Source: Turneriella parva DSM 21527 (GTDB lineage Bacteria > Spirochaetota > Leptospiria > Turneriellales > Turneriellaceae). Taken from it: 64,000 nucleotides of DNA. The notes beneath the pieces are model-generated. The model saw only the letters and a list, made by a program, of their open reading frames with translations. It made no database searches and was not told where the DNA came from. The stretch spans positions 868,001 to 932,000 of the forward strand of contig NC_018020.1 of assembly GCF_000266885.1 (NCBI RefSeq), read 5' to 3'. How positions within the stretch are numbered: the stretch's first letter is position 1; every line of letters begins with the position of its first letter. This document shows positions 60,749-64,000 of the stretch, in pieces. The position numbers and the translations under genes were made by a program.

Positions 60749-62832
60749 CAGGCATTTACCTCGCTGGTATCAAGAATCACTTTTGTCAGTTCAAAAAATT
60801 TCGCATCGCGTGGAATTTCTTCGTACGCAATTACCGCGAAAGACCGCGTCGATGTTTCACGCGAAATGATTTCGGCTATACTCGAACGCACCTCAGAGCC
60901 GCAGACAAAGAGCGGAAACCGGCCCTGCGTTTGCATCGTGTTATATGCGTTCAAGAGCACGCTGCGCAGTCGCTCGCGATAGTGTGGGTCGATCGCGAGA
61001 ATTCGTCCGTCGCGGTCGTCGATGGTGATACTGCCACGCACGTCATATTCAATCTGCGGGTCGATGACTGCGGCGAAGATGGCCTTATTCTTATCTTGAT
61101 AGGGTGCGACGATCTGCCGGGCAAGGCGCTGGCGTACCATGTCGGTTAGCAGCTCTGCATTATTGACCCGGCCACCATAATCGGCCAGCGTCTCAAGAAT
61201 CGCGGGCAGGTTGCGTATCGAGACATTTTCTCTCAACAGATTGTGCAAGATCGACAACAATACCCCCGGGTTCGGAAAAAGTTTGGTCACTTCGTCGACC
61301 ACGCTCGGGTATTTTTGTTTCGTCTTGTCTAAGAGCAGCTTGACCTCTTCGCGGCCCATGATCTGCGGCGCGTAGGCCCTGAAAGTTTCTTGCAGGTGCG
61401 TGATCATCATCGTGCTCGCATCGATCACAACATAACCCTTCTCTTCAGCTTCGCGCTTTTTCTCGGGGTCGATCAGCACAACGCGCTGGCCGAACGCAGG
61501 GTCGTTGACAACCATGTCTGCCGAAGTCGGTTGAATCTCTTCGCGCACGTTGGGGTTCGTGAGCGCGCCGAGGTATTCAGGGTACACTTTGGTGCGGGCG
61601 ACCTCGATGCCGCCGATAAGAATCACATATTCGTTGCCGTCGAGGTCGAGGTTGTCGTTGATGCGAACCGGCGGCACAATCATACCGAGGTCAGCGGCCA
61701 TTTTCTGCCTCAGGTTGGTGATGCGGTCGAGCAGAGTGCCACCTTGCTTTCGATCGAGCAGCGGCACGAGGTTAAATCCTATTTCGATTTTTAGCGGATC
61801 GACAGCGAGCTCATCGAGAAACCGCTCTGTTGAGCCAACTTTTTGCTGCTCTTGAATCGCTTCTTGCTTTTGGCTCTCGGCCATTTTCTGCTGGCGCATG
61901 TTGTAGGCCAGAAAGCCCAGAAACAAACTGATGACCCAGAGTGAAAGTTTCGGAAACCCCGGCACCAGCGATGCGACAAACAGCGCGCCAGCAGTAATAT
62001 AGAGTGCGCGGGCGTTCTGAAACATCTGCGACGAAAGTTCGGTCGTGAGGTTATTCTTCGCGCCGGCACGCGTCACTACCATACCTGTCGCAACGGTAAT
62101 CAGCAGCGAAGGTATCTGCGCCACGAGGCCGTCGCCGATCGTGAGCAGCGTATAGGTCTTCAGCGCGGTTTGCAGGCTTTCACCCCGCATCGCCATTCCG
62201 ATAATGAGCCCACCGATCACGTTAATCGCGGTGATGATGAGCCCGACGCGCACATCACCCTGAACGAACTTGGTCGCACCATCCATCTGGCCGTAAAAAT
62301 CAACTTCGCGCTGCAGGGCTTCTTTTCGCCGCGTGCCCTCTTCTTCAGTGACTCGACCCGAAGTCATGTCGGCTTCGAGGGCCATCTGTCGGCCTGGCAA
62401 CGCATCGAGCGCAAAGCGGGCAGACACTTCTGAGATTCGCGTGGCACCTTTCGTGATGACCATCATCTGCACCAAGACGAGAATAATGAACACGACGAAG
62501 CCAATGACATAATTGCCGCCGACGACGAACTCACCAAACGCACGAATCAGCTGGCCCTCAAACGCCGGGCCCTTTGCCAGAATAAGCCGTGTCGACGACA
62601 CGTTGAGTGCCAGGCGGTAGACCGTGGTCACGAGCAACAGCGTCGGAAAAACAGAGAATTCTGAAATTTCCCGATTGAACATCGCCGTCAACAGCGCGAC
62701 GATAGAAATCATAATACTGATCGCCAGCAAAAAGTCGAGCAGCAGCGCGGGCAAAGGAACAATCAGCATCGCGACAACCGCGATTACCGCGACGCCGAGC
62801 ATAATATCACCCTGCTGGTACCACTTCTTCAT
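60748..62832 (-). CDS. flhA: Flagellar export gate protein FlhA
   Basis: The 694-residue protein is FlhA. About eight membrane helices in the first 320 residues surround the FHIPEP signature region (RISEVSARFALDALPGRQMA, EADMTSGRV). The C-terminal cytoplasmic half (about 350-694) binds export chaperone-substrate complexes. It forms the proton-driven gate of the flagellar type III export apparatus. The start overlaps the flhB stop by ATGA and the stop overlaps flhF, so the three are co-translated. Confidence 0.97.
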   Translation of the reverse strand: MKKWYQQGDIMLGVAVIAVVAMLIVPLPALLLDFLLAISIMISIVALLTAMFNREISEFSVFPTLLLVTTVYRLALNVSSTRLILAKGPAFEGQLIRAFGEFVVGGNYVIGFVVFIILVLVQMMVITKGATRISEVSARFALDALPGRQMALEADMTSGRVTEEEGTRRKEALQREVDFYGQMDGATKFVQGDVRVGLIITAINVIGGLIIGMAMRGESLQTALKTYTLLTIGDGLVAQIPSLLITVATGMVVTRAGAKNNLTTELSSQMFQNARALYITAGALFVASLVPGFPKLSLWVISLFLGFLAYNMRQQKMAESQKQEAIQEQQKVGSTERFLDELAVDPLKIEIGFNLVPLLDRKQGGTLLDRITNLRQKMAADLGMIVPPVRINDNLDLDGNEYVILIGGIEVARTKVYPEYLGALTNPNVREEIQPTSADMVVNDPAFGQRVVLIDPEKKREAEEKGYVVIDASTMMITHLQETFRAYAPQIMGREEVKLLLDKTKQKYPSVVDEVTKLFPNPGVLLSILHNLLRENVSIRNLPAILETLADYGGRVNNAELLTDMVRQRLARQIVAPYQDKNKAIFAAVIDPQIEYDVRGSITIDDRDGRILAIDPHYRERLRSVLLNAYNTMQTQGRFPLFVCGSEVRSSIAEIISRETSTRSFAVIAYEEIPRDAKFFELTKVILDTSEVNA

Positions 62833-63965
62833 GCGACCCGCCGGTTACGCGTAATTTTCTCGGTAAGCGCAGGCAGCGCCGCGACGATTTTGGCGACAAG
62901 CTCAAACAGGTTATGCGGCAGAATCTGATTCAAAGCGACATTGTCATAAATGAATCGCGCGAGTGGCTTGTCTTCGACGAGCGGCACTTCATTCTGCCTG
63001 GCCACTTCACGAATGATGCGCGCAATTTCATCTTCGCCTTTTGCCACAAGTTTCGGCGGCGTGCCTTCGAAATCGAGTTCGAATTTGATCGCTACCGCAT
63101 AGTGCGTGGGGTTCGTGATGACGAGGTCGGCTGTGGCGACTGCCTGGCGCATTGAACTGCGCAGAGCTTCTTGCATGCGCTGGCGCTGCCGTGCCTTTAT
63201 CTGCGGGTCACCCTCTTGCTCACGGTATTCTTGCTTCACTTCTTGCTTCGTCATCTTCAGACTTTCGATGAACTGCGAGCGCTGAAAGATGTAATCGGGT
63301 ATCGACATCAGTAGCAAGATGACAATGAGCACAAGAGCGAGCTTGAAGCACATGTACCCGAGCGTGCGCAGCGCCTCGCCCACGCCCATGCGGCCGGTTT
63401 TCATGATGCTCAAAAAATCGTCGCTGATCATGAGGTAGCTGACAAGCCCAATCAGCACAACTTTCACGATCGTTTTCAGCAGATTGATATATATCTGCTT
63501 CGAAAAGAATATGCGCTCAACCATGCGGTTGAAACTGAAAGAAATATTCGAGAGTTTTGGACGCAGCGGTTCGAGCGAAAACATAAAACCAGTCTGCGAC
63601 AGGTTACCGATAATGCCCATGATCATGACAGCCGCAAAAAACGGCGCGAGCATAAAAAAAAGTTCGCGCGAAATCATGAGTACCATGGGCATGAGTGTGG
63701 TTTCGTTGATGGCGCCGAGGCTCGAAAAATTGCCGATGTAAACTTTTGCGAGGCGCGCGATTGAAGAGAGAATCCAGCCGGCGCTGGCGAATAGAACGAT
63801 GAGACCAGCGAGCGAACCCAGCGCGGCGGGTATCTCGGCACTTTTCGGTACGCGGCCTTTTTCGCGTTCGCGGCGGCGACGGGTTTCGGTGGGGTCTTCG
63901 GTGCGACCCTCGTCTTCGGCCGCAAACATCGCCAAGAGGTCTAGATCCTCATTGACGAATGGCAA
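62829..63965 (-). CDS. flhB: Flagellar export switch protein FlhB
   Basis: The protein has four membrane helices, a basic N-terminal segment (DPTETRRRREREKGRVPKS) and the autocleavage motif NPTH (about 285-288) in LVITNPTHYAVAIKF, where FlhB self-cleaves to switch export from rod/hook to filament type. The TTG at 63965 gives 378 residues, but the frame stays open to the right edge, and an internal TTG or ATG near 63929-63935 is also possible, so the 5' end is uncertain and may lie outside the window. It heads the visible flagellar operon. Confidence 0.93.
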   Translation of the reverse strand: MPFVNEDLDLLAMFAAEDEGRTEDPTETRRRREREKGRVPKSAEIPAALGSLAGLIVLFASAGWILSSIARLAKVYIGNFSSLGAINETTLMPMVLMISRELFFMLAPFFAAVMIMGIIGNLSQTGFMFSLEPLRPKLSNISFSFNRMVERIFFSKQIYINLLKTIVKVVLIGLVSYLMISDDFLSIMKTGRMGVGEALRTLGYMCFKLALVLIVILLLMSIPDYIFQRSQFIESLKMTKQEVKQEYREQEGDPQIKARQRQRMQEALRSSMRQAVATADLVITNPTHYAVAIKFELDFEGTPPKLVAKGEDEIARIIREVARQNEVPLVEDKPLARFIYDNVALNQILPHNLFELVAKIVAALPALTEKITRNRRVA

Positions 63966-64000
63966 AGCAGGTGAGGATATCGATGCGTACTGAAGGTCAG

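Overview
The window looks like chromosomal DNA from a spirochaete of the order Leptospirales. The evidence is a lipoprotein of the Leptospira-associated DUF1554 family (27319-27942), an OmpL47-type repeat protein (54175-55353), many lipoproteins with spirochaete-style lipoboxes, and a flhB-flhA-flhF-flhG flagellar block. Most of the window is clearly GC-rich by eye, unlike AT-rich Leptospira, so a Turneriella- or Leptonema-like organism fits better. That placement is inference from gene content and composition.

Layout. 1-3.0 kb is a visibly more AT-rich accessory segment: the end of an unknown gene, a MazG-type pyrophosphohydrolase and, overlapping it by ATGA, a 737-residue GIY-YIG nuclease / DUF2075 helicase / LexA-like S24 protein. 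This is the best candidate for an undescribed (probably defence or stress) system. 3.0-3.6 kb is a repeat-rich seam with a small gene and a hicB-like fragment. 3.6-10 kb holds a SpoIIE-type phosphatase, an RlmI-like methyltransferase, an amine oxidase and a small SDR/tautomerase operon. 10-16 kb carries a Phd/PIN toxin-antitoxin pair and a photolyase-centred cluster (Trp-rich TIGR02450 protein, FeS photolyase, two nucleotide-binding reductase-like proteins, SRPBCC protein, lipase-like hydrolase). 16-23 kb is an envelope region (DUF4421 barrel, CsgG-like/barrel protein, lectin-like lipoprotein, beta-helix lipoprotein) with dtd inside. 23-35 kb holds mnmG, a FIST-adenylate cyclase, an ECF sigma/cupin anti-sigma pair, a beta-propeller fused to a nucleotidyltransferase remnant, a class C beta-lactamase-like hydrolase, a P450 and an OmpA-like lipoprotein.

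35-45 kb has a fatty acid hydroxylase, a CPA2 antiporter, a di-iron hydrolase, a MazF-like toxin pair, aroC, a second CsgG-like/barrel plus lipoprotein pair, an AEC carrier and a PAP2_C enzyme. 45-53 kb is gltB-gltD-DUF2804-hslV, which may be one transcription unit. 53-58 kb has a lipoprotein, a DUF1175 protein, the OmpL47 protein, a HEAT-repeat lipoprotein and an EamA exporter. 58-64 kb is the flagellar export and placement operon on the minus strand, running off the right edge.

Short palindromic repeats are a recurring theme. They sit between genes, supply the start region of one gene and the ends of others, and lie in frame inside mnmG (twice) and a lipase gene. Other structural oddities are a three-way-junction element at 8444-8576, two large inverted repeats at 55413-55617, and a perfect intrinsic terminator that also encodes a signal peptide at 54123-54153. 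I saw no tRNA, rRNA, CRISPR array, transposase or replication origin.
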